A stretch of 64,000 nt of DNA, from assembly GCA_964652025.1 (NCBI GenBank), contig CAZYZX010000009.1, positions 1-64,000 on the forward strand, in the 5' to 3' direction. The notes under the pieces were generated by a model. That model was not told where the DNA came from. It saw nothing but the letters and a program-made list of their open reading frames with translations, and searched no databases. A program made the position numbers and the translations under genes. Positions 45,557 through 55,054 of the stretch are shown here, piece by piece. This stretch comes from JAEXOD01 sp964652025. Lineage in GTDB: Bacteria > Bacteroidota > Ignavibacteria > Ignavibacteriales > Melioribacteraceae. How positions within the stretch are numbered: the first letter of the stretch is position 1; each line of letters starts with the position of its first letter.

Positions 45557-46715
45557 AGAAGACGCACATAAAAATACTAACCTTTTACAAAACTACTCAA
45601 GATATTACACAGAATTTATAAAAGGTGATGGCATAAAACTTTATGACGCAAATGGTAAGGAATATTTAGACTTTTTAAGTGGAATAGCCGTTACTGGTTT
45701 TGGTCATAATCACCCATATATAAAAAGCGAAGTGCAAAAACAATTAGATAACCTTTGGCATGTTTCTAATTTGTTCACATCTACACCACAAGAGGTTTTA
45801 TCTACAAAAATTGCAAATGCTGCTGGAATAGATAAAGTATTTTTTTGCAATTCCGGTACAGAAGCAAACGAAGCTGCAATAAAATTTGCGCGTAAATGGG
45901 GAAAAGGCAGAAGTACAATTTTAACTACACTTGGCAGCTTTCATGGCAGAACAATGGGCTCGCTTACTGCAAGTGGACAGTATAAACTTTGGGAAGGCTT
46001 CTATCCTCTACTACCCGGATTTAAATACGTTCCTTATGGAGATTTAGATGTTTTAGAACATTTTTATAATCCAGATTTAGTGGCAGTTATGGTAGAACCT
46101 ATACAAGGTGAAAGCGGCATAATTATGCCCCCAGATGGATATTTGAAAGGTCTAAGAAAGTTTTGCGATAAATATAATTTATTATTAATTGTTGATGAAG
46201 TACAAGCCGGGATGGGACGCACGGGCAAATACTTTGCGCACCAATACGAAGATATAAAGCCTGACATAATAACAATGGCAAAAGGAATTGCTAACGGTTT
46301 ACCACTTGGTGCTGTTGCTTTAACCGATGAAGTTGCACAGTATATTACTCCCGGCTCACACGGCTCTACATTTGGTGGCAACCCACTTGCAATTGCTGCC
46401 GCTAATGCCGTTTTTGACCTGCTTACGGAAGATTTATTAATTTTTATACATAATATTGGAAATTATTTCAAAAAAGAATTAAATTCAATTACTAAAAATA
46501 TTAAAACTATACGCGGACGCGGTTTAATGTTAGGTATTGAATTTAATGAAGGAATTTCCGCTAAATCAATTGCCTGTACATTATTGGAAGAAGGTATAGT
46601 TGTCGGTACTTCTGGTGATAATGTATTAAGAATTTTACCTCCGTACATAGTTACAGAGAAAGAAATTAATACATTTATCCAAAAGCTTACCGAGGTTTTA
46701 AACAACAATTTTTAA
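45540..46715 (+). CDS. argD: Acetylornithine aminotransferase
   Basis: The 391-residue class III aminotransferase has GSFHGRTMGSLTASG, VMVEPIQGESGI, LLIVDEVQAGMGRTG and the PLP lysine in TMAKGIANGLPLGA. It converts N-acetylglutamate semialdehyde to N-acetylornithine. Start TTG at 45540 with a strong AGGAGG site. The C-terminal VVGTSGDNVLRILPPYIV is typical. It is followed 19 bases later by argR. Confidence 0.94.
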   Translation: MLNLPKEDAHKNTNLLQNYSRYYTEFIKGDGIKLYDANGKEYLDFLSGIAVTGFGHNHPYIKSEVQKQLDNLWHVSNLFTSTPQEVLSTKIANAAGIDKVFFCNSGTEANEAAIKFARKWGKGRSTILTTLGSFHGRTMGSLTASGQYKLWEGFYPLLPGFKYVPYGDLDVLEHFYNPDLVAVMVEPIQGESGIIMPPDGYLKGLRKFCDKYNLLLIVDEVQAGMGRTGKYFAHQYEDIKPDIITMAKGIANGLPLGAVALTDEVAQYITPGSHGSTFGGNPLAIAAANAVFDLLTEDLLIFIHNIGNYFKKELNSITKNIKTIRGRGLMLGIEFNEGISAKSIACTLLEEGIVVGTSGDNVLRILPPYIVTEKEINTFIQKLTEVLNNNF

Positions 46716-46734
46716 ACCAATAAAGGAAGGCTTT

Positions 46735-47199
46735 ATGTCTGCAAAACTTATTAGACAAAACAGAATTAAAGACATTTTAAACACCACTGCAATTGGCAGC
46801 CACGAAGAGTTAGTAAAAATATTAACCGAAGAAGGGTTCCAAGTAACTCAAGCTACTTTAAGCCGAGATTTTGCAGAACTTGGTGTAATTAGAACCGTGG
46901 GAGAGAATGGAGTAAAATACGTATTAAACTCGTTAGAAAGCGGCAAGCAAATATCCAAACTTATTAGCTTTGAAATTTTATTTGTTCAACACAACGAATC
47001 GATGGTTATTGTTCGTACCTTAGCCGGAAGAGCTCAAGGCGTAGCATACCACATCGATAGATTAAATCAACCCGAAATTATGGGTACTGTGGGCGGTGAC
47101 GATACTGTTTTAATTATCCCCAGCTCGCACGCACATATACCTAAAATAGTACAATTAGTTAAAGACTTAATGTTAAATCAACCACCAAAAAAAGAATAG
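46735..47199 (+). CDS. argR: Arginine repressor
   Basis: The 154-residue protein has the winged helix N-terminal domain (about 5-70, TQATLSRDFAELGVIRT) and the C-terminal arginine-binding hexamer domain (about 80-150, MVIVRTLAGRAQGVAYHID and GTVGGDDTVLIIP). ArgR represses arginine synthesis when arginine is plentiful and would bind the palindromes upstream of argC. Having argR inside the operon gives negative autoregulation. AAGGAAGG precedes the ATG. Confidence 0.95.
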   Translation: MSAKLIRQNRIKDILNTTAIGSHEELVKILTEEGFQVTQATLSRDFAELGVIRTVGENGVKYVLNSLESGKQISKLISFEILFVQHNESMVIVRTLAGRAQGVAYHIDRLNQPEIMGTVGGDDTVLIIPSSHAHIPKIVQLVKDLMLNQPPKKE

Positions 47200-47210
47200 G
47201 AGATATTAAA

Positions 47211-48431
47211 TTGGCAAAAAAAATAGTAGTTGCATATTCGGGAGGCTTAGATACTTCCGTAATGGTTAAATGGTTATCCGAAAAATATAATGCGGAAATA
47301 ATTACGGCAACGGGTAATTTGGGTCAAACAGCGGAACTTGAAGGCTTAGAGGAAAAAGCTTTAAAAACTGGTGCTTCTAAAGCCGTTATTTTAGATTTGC
47401 GTCACGAATTTGTAACTAACTATTTGTGGACTGCCTTAAAAGCAGGTGCACTTTACGAAGGCACTTACCCAATGGCTACTGCTATTGGTAGACCTTTACT
47501 TGCCAAAATGATGGTAGATATTGCCCTTAAAGAAGGTGCAGACGCTATTGCTCACGGCTGCACCGGCAAAGGGAACGACCAAGTTAGATTTGAAGTTGGA
47601 ATACAAACTTTAGCTCCAGAGCTTGAAATTATTGCTCCTTTACGCTCTTGGGAATTCAAATCCCGCGAAGAAGAAATGCAGTACGCTAAAGCTAATAATA
47701 TTCCTGTTAAGGTAACTAAAGATTCCCCTTATTCCATTGATGAAAACCTTTGGGGAATTGCTATTGAGTGTGGTGTTTTAGAAGACCCAACTATGCCACC
47801 TCCAGAAGACGTTTACCAAAAAACTGTAAATCCTAAAAACGCACCCGATGTTAGTCAAAAAGTTAAAATTTATTTTGAAAAAGGAGTACCCGTTAAAATT
47901 AACGATAAAGTTTTAGACCCCGTTACTATTGTAGATACTCTTAACAAAATAGCGGGTGCACATGGTATTGGTAGAATTGACATGATTGAAAACAGAGTAG
48001 TTGGAATTAAATCCCGCGAAATTTACGAAGCACCAGCAGCAACACTTTTACATAAAGCACACTATGAATTAGAAAAACTTGTTTTAGATAAAGAAACTTT
48101 CCGCTTTAAACAAGATATTTCTAACAAAATTGCAAATATGATTTACGATGGACTTTGGTTTACACCATTATTTAAATCGTTAGTAGCTTTTGTAGACCAA
48201 ACCCAAGAAAACGTTACCGGTGAAGTTGTTTTAGAACTTTATAAAGGGAATGTAACTGTTATTTCTCGCTCATCAGATTTTAGTTTATATAGCACAGAGC
48301 TTGCTACTTATACTAGTGACGATAAATTTGACCACCAAGCAAGCACAGGGTTTATGACTATTTATGGACTTCCTTATAAAACTATGTCCATTGTTAAAAA
48401 TAAACTTTATAACCAAAAAGAAGTTGCTTAA
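47211..48431 (+). CDS. argG: Argininosuccinate synthase
   Basis: The 406-residue enzyme joins citrulline and aspartate with ATP. It has the PP-loop AYSGGLDTSVMVKWL, TYPMATAIGRPL and HGCTGKGNDQVRFEV. Its start is TTG at 47211 with AGGAG 8 bases upstream. It follows argR by 11 bases and shares one base with argH (TAATG). It needs aspartate, which may be relevant to the PEPC-like/aminotransferase fusion at the right edge. Confidence 0.95.
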   Translation: MAKKIVVAYSGGLDTSVMVKWLSEKYNAEIITATGNLGQTAELEGLEEKALKTGASKAVILDLRHEFVTNYLWTALKAGALYEGTYPMATAIGRPLLAKMMVDIALKEGADAIAHGCTGKGNDQVRFEVGIQTLAPELEIIAPLRSWEFKSREEEMQYAKANNIPVKVTKDSPYSIDENLWGIAIECGVLEDPTMPPPEDVYQKTVNPKNAPDVSQKVKIYFEKGVPVKINDKVLDPVTIVDTLNKIAGAHGIGRIDMIENRVVGIKSREIYEAPAATLLHKAHYELEKLVLDKETFRFKQDISNKIANMIYDGLWFTPLFKSLVAFVDQTQENVTGEVVLELYKGNVTVISRSSDFSLYSTELATYTSDDKFDHQASTGFMTIYGLPYKTMSIVKNKLYNQKEVA

Positions 48432-49798
48432 TGCTTTGGGGTGGAAGATTTAAAGAAGATTTAGATAATAAAGCCTTACATTTTTCATCTTCTTTAAAAT
48501 TTGATAAACGATTATTTTTTGAAGATATTAAAGGAAGCATAGCACATGCTGCTATGCTTTCTAAATCTAAAATTATAAGTAAAGCAGATGCAGATACGAT
48601 TATTAATGGCTTAAAAAAAATTGAAGCTAATTATAAATCGGGCTTGCTAAATTTTGATAATTCCAATTACGAAGACATCCACTCTGCTATAGAAGCAGAG
48701 CTTTATAATCAAATTGGAGATTTAGCGGGCAAGCTACATACCGGTAGAAGTAGAAATGACCAAGTGATTACAGCACTAAAACTTTACCTAAAAAAAGCAA
48801 TTTTACAAATTGAACGCAAAATTAAAGAATTTCAGCTTACTTTACTAAAAATTGCAGAAAATAATACCGAAACATTAATGCCGGGCTACACCCACTTGCA
48901 GCGCGCTCAAATAATTTCTTTAGCTTTTCATCTATTGGCTTACGTGCAAATGTTGCAAAGGGATAAAGAGAGATTTAGTTTTTGTAAAAATTCTATTAAT
49001 TTAAATCCCTTAGGTAGCGGCGCTTTAGCTGGTTCTACTTTACCCTTAAATAGAAATTTTACAACCAAAAATTTAGGTTTTAATAAACCTACTGCTAACG
49101 CTTTAGATACTGTATCTGATAGAGATTTTATTTTGGATTTTCTTAATTCAATTCTAATTTCTTACATGCATTTAAGCAGATTTGCAGAGGAATTAATTTT
49201 GTGGAATTCTACAGAGTGGAATTTTATTCAACTATCGGATAAATATACAACAGGTTCATCTTTAATGCCACAAAAAAAGAACCCTGATATGGCAGAGCTT
49301 ATTCGCGGTAAAACTGGACGTATTTATGGAAATTATTTATCGCTTGCTGTTACGTTAAAAGGATTACCTTTAAGCTATAACCGAGATTTACAAGAAGATA
49401 AAGAACCTATTTTTGATAGCTTAGATACTTATTTGGATTCTATTTTAATTATAAATGATATGCTAAAAACTTCCAAATTTAACACTAATAGGTTTAAGGA
49501 TGAGCTAGCAGGCAGTACAATTTTTGCTACAGATTTAGCAGACTACTTAGTTAAAAAAGGGATGCCATTTAGAAAATCTCACGAAGTAATTGGTAAACTT
49601 GTTAAATTTTCTGAAGATAATAATCTTAAGCTAAATGAAATTCCATTAAATCAGTTTAAAGCATTTTCAAATCTTTTTGATAACGACGTTTTTGATTTAT
49701 TTAACTTAGATAAATGTTTATATAATAAAATTACCCATGGCTCACCTAATCCCAAATTAGTTAAAAAAGAAATTGCAGAACTAAAAAAATTAATTTAG
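48431..49798 (+). CDS. argH: Argininosuccinate lyase
   Basis: The 455-residue fumarase-superfamily lyase has LWGGRFKEDLD, HTGRSRNDQV, MPGYTHLQRAQ and the signature loop GSSLMPQKKNPD. It makes arginine and fumarate from argininosuccinate. Last gene of the operon; no ornithine carbamoyltransferase gene (argF) lies between argD and argG, so it must be elsewhere. The stop is 53 bases from the nitroreductase gene and no terminator is seen between. Confidence 0.95.
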   Translation: MLWGGRFKEDLDNKALHFSSSLKFDKRLFFEDIKGSIAHAAMLSKSKIISKADADTIINGLKKIEANYKSGLLNFDNSNYEDIHSAIEAELYNQIGDLAGKLHTGRSRNDQVITALKLYLKKAILQIERKIKEFQLTLLKIAENNTETLMPGYTHLQRAQIISLAFHLLAYVQMLQRDKERFSFCKNSINLNPLGSGALAGSTLPLNRNFTTKNLGFNKPTANALDTVSDRDFILDFLNSILISYMHLSRFAEELILWNSTEWNFIQLSDKYTTGSSLMPQKKNPDMAELIRGKTGRIYGNYLSLAVTLKGLPLSYNRDLQEDKEPIFDSLDTYLDSILIINDMLKTSKFNTNRFKDELAGSTIFATDLADYLVKKGMPFRKSHEVIGKLVKFSEDNNLKLNEIPLNQFKAFSNLFDNDVFDLFNLDKCLYNKITHGSPNPKLVKKEIAELKKLI

Positions 49799-49851
49799 GA
49801 ACTTTTTAAATTGATTTTTCCTTTAAGAATGAAATAATTTTAAGAGGAAAA

Positions 49852-50403
49852 ATGAAAAATATAGATGAAATAATTTTTGGTAGAAAAAGTCCACGTTCTT
49901 TTTCTGAAAAAGAATTAAGTGAGGAATTATTATTAAAAATATTGGATGCTGCACGTTGGGCACCAAGCAGTATGAATGAACAGCCTTGGTTATATATGTA
50001 CGCATTACGAGGTAGTGAAAATTTTAATAAAATATTAGATGCTTTAGTGCCTTTTAATATTCAATGGGCAAAAAATGCAAGCGCTTTATTAGTAAGCTTT
50101 GCGCGTAAAAACTCGTCATATAACAATCAACCTAATAAATATTACGCTTACGATACCGGTTCTGCTAATCAAAACTTGCTACTATATGCATTTAGCTACG
50201 ATGTGTATGGTCATGTGATGGGTGGCTTTAACCCCGAAGTAATTGTGAAAGAGTTTAACGTTCCAGCTGATATTGAACCAATTTGCGTAATTGCTTTAGG
50301 TTATTTAGATAGCCCAGATAAACTGCCCGAAGACTTAAAGAAACGAGAAGTTGCAGAAAGAGTTCGTAAACCGTTAAACGAAATAATTATAGATAAGTTT
50401 TAA
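49852..50403 (+). CDS. Nitroreductase-family protein
   Basis: The 183-residue protein has the FMN-binding nitroreductase pattern: GRKSPRSFSEKELSEE, LDAARWAPSSMNEQPW, and a C-terminal ICVIALGYLDSPDKLPEDLKKRE. It would reduce nitro or quinone compounds using NAD(P)H and FMN. GAGG lies before the ATG. It stands between the arginine operon and a bidirectional terminator. Substrate unknown. Confidence 0.88.
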   Translation: MKNIDEIIFGRKSPRSFSEKELSEELLLKILDAARWAPSSMNEQPWLYMYALRGSENFNKILDALVPFNIQWAKNASALLVSFARKNSSYNNQPNKYYAYDTGSANQNLLLYAFSYDVYGHVMGGFNPEVIVKEFNVPADIEPICVIALGYLDSPDKLPEDLKKREVAERVRKPLNEIIIDKF

Positions 50404-50413
50404 TTTAAGCATT

Positions 50414-50442
50414 AAACTGGGGCAAGCTTTTACCCCCAGTTT
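50414..50442. terminator. Bidirectional intrinsic terminator
   Basis: A 9-bp stem AAACTGGGG / CCCCAGTTT with an 11-base loop lies between two convergent genes, 11 bases after the nitroreductase stop and 5 bases past the phosphorylase stop. T-rich sequence follows on the plus strand and A/T-rich sequence on the minus strand, so it can serve both. Confidence 0.85.
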
Positions 50443-50446
50443 CATT

Positions 50447-51763
50447 TTATTGTAATATTTTATGTATTAATTTTTGTGGTTTAACCTTTTCTTCACTTAA
50501 AGTAATAGAACCAATAACCGCATTAATATCATCTTCCGTAATCTTTCTGGTGCTAAATAGCTCTGCAATAATATCTCCATCTTTTACAAAATCACCAATC
50601 TTAGGATAAAATATTATCCCCGCTTTTGGGTCAATATTATCCTCTTTCTTTAATCTTCCTGCACCTAAAAGTAAAGAAGCCATACCAAGCTTATAAGTAT
50701 CTATAGCTTTAATATAACCATAGCTGTTAAATTTAACTTTAGCGGAATATTTAGCTTTAGGGTATTTTTCTAACTTTTCAATATATGTTGTATCACCACC
50801 TTGCAATTTAACTATTTCCAAAAACTTTTCGTATGCTTTACCATTATTAATTAGTTCTTTAGCTAGTGCTATTCCATCTTTAACAGAAGTAGCTTTTTCA
50901 CCTAAATATATCATTGTACCTGCTAAGTGTAAACATAGTTCTGTTAAATATGGCACATCTTTCCCTTTTAATATTTCTACACTTTCTACAACTTCTAACC
51001 AATTGCCAATATTATAACCTAAAGGTTGGTTCATGTCTGTTATATAAGCAACAACCTTTTTATTAAATGCTTTTGCAGTATTAATTAAAGATTTAGCTAA
51101 AGTTTCAGCATCTTTTAAGCTTTTCATAAAAGCACCGCTACCGGTTTTAACATCAAGTACAAGAGCATCAATGCCTTCTGCAAGTTTTTTACTCATAATG
51201 CTGCCGGTAATTAATGGAATTGATTCCACTGTTGCAGTAACATCGCGTAGTGCATAAATAAGTTTATCGGCAGGGGCAATTTCTTTAGTTTGCCCAATTA
51301 AAACCGCTTTGGCTTTTTTAAGCACATCTTTATATTCCCTTAAGTTTAAATTAACATTAAACCCGGGTATAGATTCCAATTTATCTAAAGTGCCTCCCGT
51401 ATGGCCAAGTCCGCGTCCACTTATCATTGGCACATAAACTCCAGCAGCTGCTGCTATTGGTGCTATAACTAAGCTTGTCTTGTCTCCAACTCCACCGGTA
51501 CTATGTTTATCTACCTTTACTCCCTTAATTGCATTTAAGTTTATAACTTCGCCAGAGTTTAACATTGCTCCTGTTAACGCAGCTGTTTCTTCAGTATCTA
51601 ATCCATTTAAATAAGCTGCCATTAAAAATGCCGAAAATTGATAATCGGGTATTACACCCTTTGAGTAATTATTAATCAAAAATTCAATCTCCTCTTTGCT
51701 CAATCTTTCCTTATCCCTTTTCTTTTTAACTATTTCTACTGCATTAAATTGTTTGTTCATCAT
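50447..51763 (-). CDS. pdp: Pyrimidine-nucleoside (thymidine) phosphorylase
   Basis: The 438-residue protein has the anthranilate-phosphoribosyltransferase-like fold with the family signature SGRGLGHTGGTLDKLE and KVDKHSTGGVGDKTS. The C-terminal domain has AGRLKKEDNIDPKAGI and DIIAEL. It splits uridine/thymidine or deoxyuridine with phosphate. I use pdp, but deoA-type thymidine specificity cannot be excluded. It has its own TTTTGCATAT promoter-like element 15 bases upstream (51779-51788). No other salvage gene is near. Confidence 0.92.
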   Translation of the reverse strand: MMNKQFNAVEIVKKKRDKERLSKEEIEFLINNYSKGVIPDYQFSAFLMAAYLNGLDTEETAALTGAMLNSGEVINLNAIKGVKVDKHSTGGVGDKTSLVIAPIAAAAGVYVPMISGRGLGHTGGTLDKLESIPGFNVNLNLREYKDVLKKAKAVLIGQTKEIAPADKLIYALRDVTATVESIPLITGSIMSKKLAEGIDALVLDVKTGSGAFMKSLKDAETLAKSLINTAKAFNKKVVAYITDMNQPLGYNIGNWLEVVESVEILKGKDVPYLTELCLHLAGTMIYLGEKATSVKDGIALAKELINNGKAYEKFLEIVKLQGGDTTYIEKLEKYPKAKYSAKVKFNSYGYIKAIDTYKLGMASLLLGAGRLKKEDNIDPKAGIIFYPKIGDFVKDGDIIAELFSTRKITEDDINAVIGSITLSEEKVKPQKLIHKILQ

Positions 51764-51778
51764 TTTTCCTTTATTTTT

Positions 51779-51788
51779 ATATGCAAAA
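51779..51788 (-). promoter_or_regulatory. TTTTGCATAT promoter-like element upstream of pdp
   Basis: On the minus strand TTTTGCATAT lies 15 bases before the pdp ATG. It resembles the TTTGCATAAT element at 38151, 42403 and 59101. Confidence 0.35.
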
Positions 51789-51800
51789 TAAAAATAACAT

Positions 51801-51828
51801 TTGATTTTTCATAAATTTTTATTATAAT
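51801..51828 (+). promoter_or_regulatory. Promoter of the large PAS kinase gene
   Basis: TTGATT (51801-51806) and TATAAT (51823-51828) are spaced by 16 bases and form a near-consensus sigma-70 promoter. Transcription would begin near 51835, after the TTG at 51832. That makes the downstream ATG at 51862 the better start. Confidence 0.6.
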
Positions 51829-51861
51829 ATTTTGTTAAAAACAATTTTAATTTTTTTTGAA

Positions 51862-54800
51862 ATGACAACTGAAATGAATGATAATAAACCTGAAAAGATT
51901 AATAAATTGCTTGAATTTATTAAAAATAATTTAAGCAATAACACAAATTTTTTAGATAGCATTGTAGCTATAACAGATTTTATTAGCAATCCTATTTGGA
52001 TTTGTGACCAAAATAAAAACGTACTTTATGCAAATGTTGCTTTTTATCAAATTTTTAGTTTAGATATTAATAACGAAAACTATATTTGGAATTTTGGGTT
52101 TGGTGATTATATTAATAAATCTGTTACAAACCAACCTAAGCAAATTAATATTTTAGATAAAAATTATTTATTTAATACTTTTACTTCTATTACCACATTA
52201 AAAGAAAAAACCATTACAATTTTTTTAATTGAAGCTAATAATATTTCTGAACAAGAACTATACAACAAAGAATTATTTTTTGATACTTTATGGGATTTTA
52301 CAACCAATTGCTTAAGGTTAGTTGACGAAGATGGTATTATAATTAATGTAAACAATGCCTTTTGCGACCTTGTTAAAAAGAGAAAAGATGAATTAATAGG
52401 AAAATACTATGATAGTTTTTATTTAAATCCAGAACCCCCTAGCGTTAATTTTTTAAAATATTATAAACCAGATATCGAAACTTTTGTAACACTATGGAAT
52501 GGTGAAGAATTATACCTTAACGTTAAAAGCAAAACTGTAACACTACAGAATGGAAAAAAAGCTGTTTTAAGTATTATTAGAGATATAACACACTTACGTA
52601 AAACTGAATATCAACTAAAAAGGTTAGAACAAAAATTTAATGAAACAGCAGATTTAATACCCCTTACACTTTTTGAAACTGATATTGATGGTAATATTAT
52701 ATTTTGCAATAATTTTGCATATAAACTGTTTAATGCTACAGAAAGTATATATGAAAGGAAATATAATATCGCCGATTTTATTGCCCCAGAAGATTTACCC
52801 AAGTTACACAATAATTTTATAATTAACATAACAAATAAAAAAACTGTTACATTTGAGTATACAGCAATAAAATTAACAGGCGAAAAATTTCCTATCTTAG
52901 TTTATTCCACTCCTATTTTCGATAATAATAAACCTATAGGACTAAGAGGAATAATTTTAGATATTACAGAGCAAAAACAGTTGCAAGAAAATATTAGAAA
53001 AAGTGAACTACTATATAAATCTATTGTAGAAACCTCGCCAGATGGTATATCGTTAATGGATTTAAATGGTAATATTATTTTTGCTAATGATAGAAAAGCT
53101 AAATTATTTGGTTTTGATAATGGTAATCAATTATTAAATCTTAACGCATTTACCTTTATTTGTGATGAATACTTGCCGTTAGTTAATAAAGTATATTTTA
53201 AACTATTAAAAACTTTAAGATTAGACCCAATAACAATAAAATTGAAACGAAAAGATGGTACAACATTTTTTGGAGAGTTTAGAGCTAAAATTATTACAGA
53301 TAACGAAGGTAAGCCACTTTACATTATGGATGTTGTAACCGATATAACAGAAAAAATTAAAATAGAAGAAGAGAGAAAACTTAATGAGATAAGAACTGAA
53401 ACCTTGCTTAAAGTTTATCAAATGCAAAACCAAAATATTGATAAAATTAGTGATTTTATTTTTACAGAAACAGTGAAACAAACAGAAAGTGAAGGTGGTT
53501 ATTTAATTGAATTAAAAGACGAAAATGAGATTGATAAGTTTTATTTAAATATTAATAATCAAACAAAAGTAATAAAAAACATTAATTTAAGTACTTATTT
53601 AAATGATTCTGAATTACCAATTTGGCTTTATCCATTAAAAACTAAAAAAGAAGTTGTTTTTAATGATTTTTCTTATATTTATGCCAATCAGATAAGCTTA
53701 CCAGAAACTGATATTCTAATAAAAAGAATTTTAGCTATACCAATTTTTACAAACGAAAAAGTTCATATTATAACAGGATTATTTAACAAAAAGCACCCTT
53801 ATACAGAGCAAGAAACAAAGCAATTTAGCTTAATGATGAATTCATTACATATTGCTGTTCAAAATATCCTTAATGTTCACAATCTTAAAATCTTTAAACA
53901 AGCAATTGAACAAAATCCTACTATTATAATAATTACAGGTTACAATCGTGTAATTAATTATGTTAACAAAAAGTTTACAGAAGTTACGGGCTATGCATTT
54001 AACGATGTTGTAAATAAAACTACTGCAGAAATTGGACTTTTTCCTTATAAACAAAATACAGAGCAAGCTAAGCAAGCAGAAGAACTTTTACGTAACAATA
54101 AACCTTGGCAAGGGGAAATTGAATTTACTAAAGCCGATGGTGAAGTTTGTTGGTTATCGCTTAATATATCTCCTATTACAAATAAAAATGGAGAAATAAT
54201 TAATTTTTTAGGTATTGCACAAGATATTACTGAAATTAAAAATTACGAAAGTCAATTAATAGAAGCTAAAGAACTTGCAGAAAAATCTGACAGATTAAAA
54301 TCAGAATTTTTGGCACAAATGTCTCACGAAATTAGAACTCCCATTAATGTAATTTTAAGTTTTATGAGTTTAATTAGAGATGAGCTTAGCGAACACTTAG
54401 ATGAAGATTTAAAAACAAGCTTTGCATCAATTAATCGCGCCGGTACCCGATTAATTAGAACCATAGATTTACTGCTTAACATGAGCGAAATACAAACAGG
54501 AACTTACGACTACAAACCTATTGAATTAGATATAGATAAAGATATTTTACAACCTTTAATTACCGAGCAAATTTATTTAGCTAAAAGTAAAAATTTAAGT
54601 TTAACTTATGATAATAAAAGTACTAATTCTATAATTTACGGAGATAATTATTCAGTATATCAAATTTTTTCTAATTTAATTGATAATGCAATTAAATTTA
54701 CTAAAAATGGTGGTGTTAACGTTTCTATATATAATAACAATAACGAAATTGTATGCAAAATAAAAGATACTGGAATAGGGATTAGCGAGGAATATTTACC

Positions 54801-54975
54801 AATCTTGTTTACACCATTCAGTCAAGAGCAGCAAGGTTATACTCGTAGTTTTGAAGGGAATGGTCTTGGCTTAGCCTTAGTAAAAAAATATTGTGAGCTT
54901 AATAATGCACAAATTTATTGTGAAAGCAAAAAAGGTGTGGGGTCAACTTTTACTGTAATCTTTAAAAATAGTTAA
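51862..54975 (+). CDS. Multi-PAS/GAF sensor histidine kinase
   Basis: The protein (1037 residues from ATG 51862) has a string of PAS domains, roughly at 40-125, 140-250, 260-375, 380-500 and 680-795. A GAF-like segment at about 520-665 lies between the fourth and fifth. The transmitter follows, with H822 in MSHEIRTPINV, SNLIDNAIKFTKNG, KDTGIGI and GNGLGLALVKKY. No transmembrane segment or receiver domain is seen. It probably senses a small ligand or redox state in the cytoplasm. No response regulator is adjacent, so the next kinase's receiver or a distant partner may take the phosphate. Start chosen from the promoter position. Confidence 0.88.
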   Translation: MTTEMNDNKPEKINKLLEFIKNNLSNNTNFLDSIVAITDFISNPIWICDQNKNVLYANVAFYQIFSLDINNENYIWNFGFGDYINKSVTNQPKQINILDKNYLFNTFTSITTLKEKTITIFLIEANNISEQELYNKELFFDTLWDFTTNCLRLVDEDGIIINVNNAFCDLVKKRKDELIGKYYDSFYLNPEPPSVNFLKYYKPDIETFVTLWNGEELYLNVKSKTVTLQNGKKAVLSIIRDITHLRKTEYQLKRLEQKFNETADLIPLTLFETDIDGNIIFCNNFAYKLFNATESIYERKYNIADFIAPEDLPKLHNNFIINITNKKTVTFEYTAIKLTGEKFPILVYSTPIFDNNKPIGLRGIILDITEQKQLQENIRKSELLYKSIVETSPDGISLMDLNGNIIFANDRKAKLFGFDNGNQLLNLNAFTFICDEYLPLVNKVYFKLLKTLRLDPITIKLKRKDGTTFFGEFRAKIITDNEGKPLYIMDVVTDITEKIKIEEERKLNEIRTETLLKVYQMQNQNIDKISDFIFTETVKQTESEGGYLIELKDENEIDKFYLNINNQTKVIKNINLSTYLNDSELPIWLYPLKTKKEVVFNDFSYIYANQISLPETDILIKRILAIPIFTNEKVHIITGLFNKKHPYTEQETKQFSLMMNSLHIAVQNILNVHNLKIFKQAIEQNPTIIIITGYNRVINYVNKKFTEVTGYAFNDVVNKTTAEIGLFPYKQNTEQAKQAEELLRNNKPWQGEIEFTKADGEVCWLSLNISPITNKNGEIINFLGIAQDITEIKNYESQLIEAKELAEKSDRLKSEFLAQMSHEIRTPINVILSFMSLIRDELSEHLDEDLKTSFASINRAGTRLIRTIDLLLNMSEIQTGTYDYKPIELDIDKDILQPLITEQIYLAKSKNLSLTYDNKSTNSIIYGDNYSVYQIFSNLIDNAIKFTKNGGVNVSIYNNNNEIVCKIKDTGIGISEEYLPILFTPFSQEQQGYTRSFEGNGLGLALVKKYCELNNAQIYCESKKGVGSTFTVIFKNS

Positions 54976-55009
54976 AGCTTTTATTTGTTATAATATAATT
55001 TTTTCTTTA

Positions 55010-55019
55010 TTTGCATAAC
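55010..55019 (+). promoter_or_regulatory. TTTGCATAAC promoter-like element
   Basis: TTTGCATAAC lies 35 bases before the ATG of the hybrid kinase gene in the same orientation. It differs by one base from the element at 38151, 42403 and 59101. Confidence 0.35.
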
Positions 55020-55054
55020 TGATTTTTATATTTTTTTATTCATTTTAATTTTTT

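Noticed and set aside
51832..51861. Start of the large PAS kinase at TTG 51832
   Set aside because: A near-consensus promoter (TTGATT, 16 bases, TATAAT) would start transcription after this codon. ATG 51862 is preferred.
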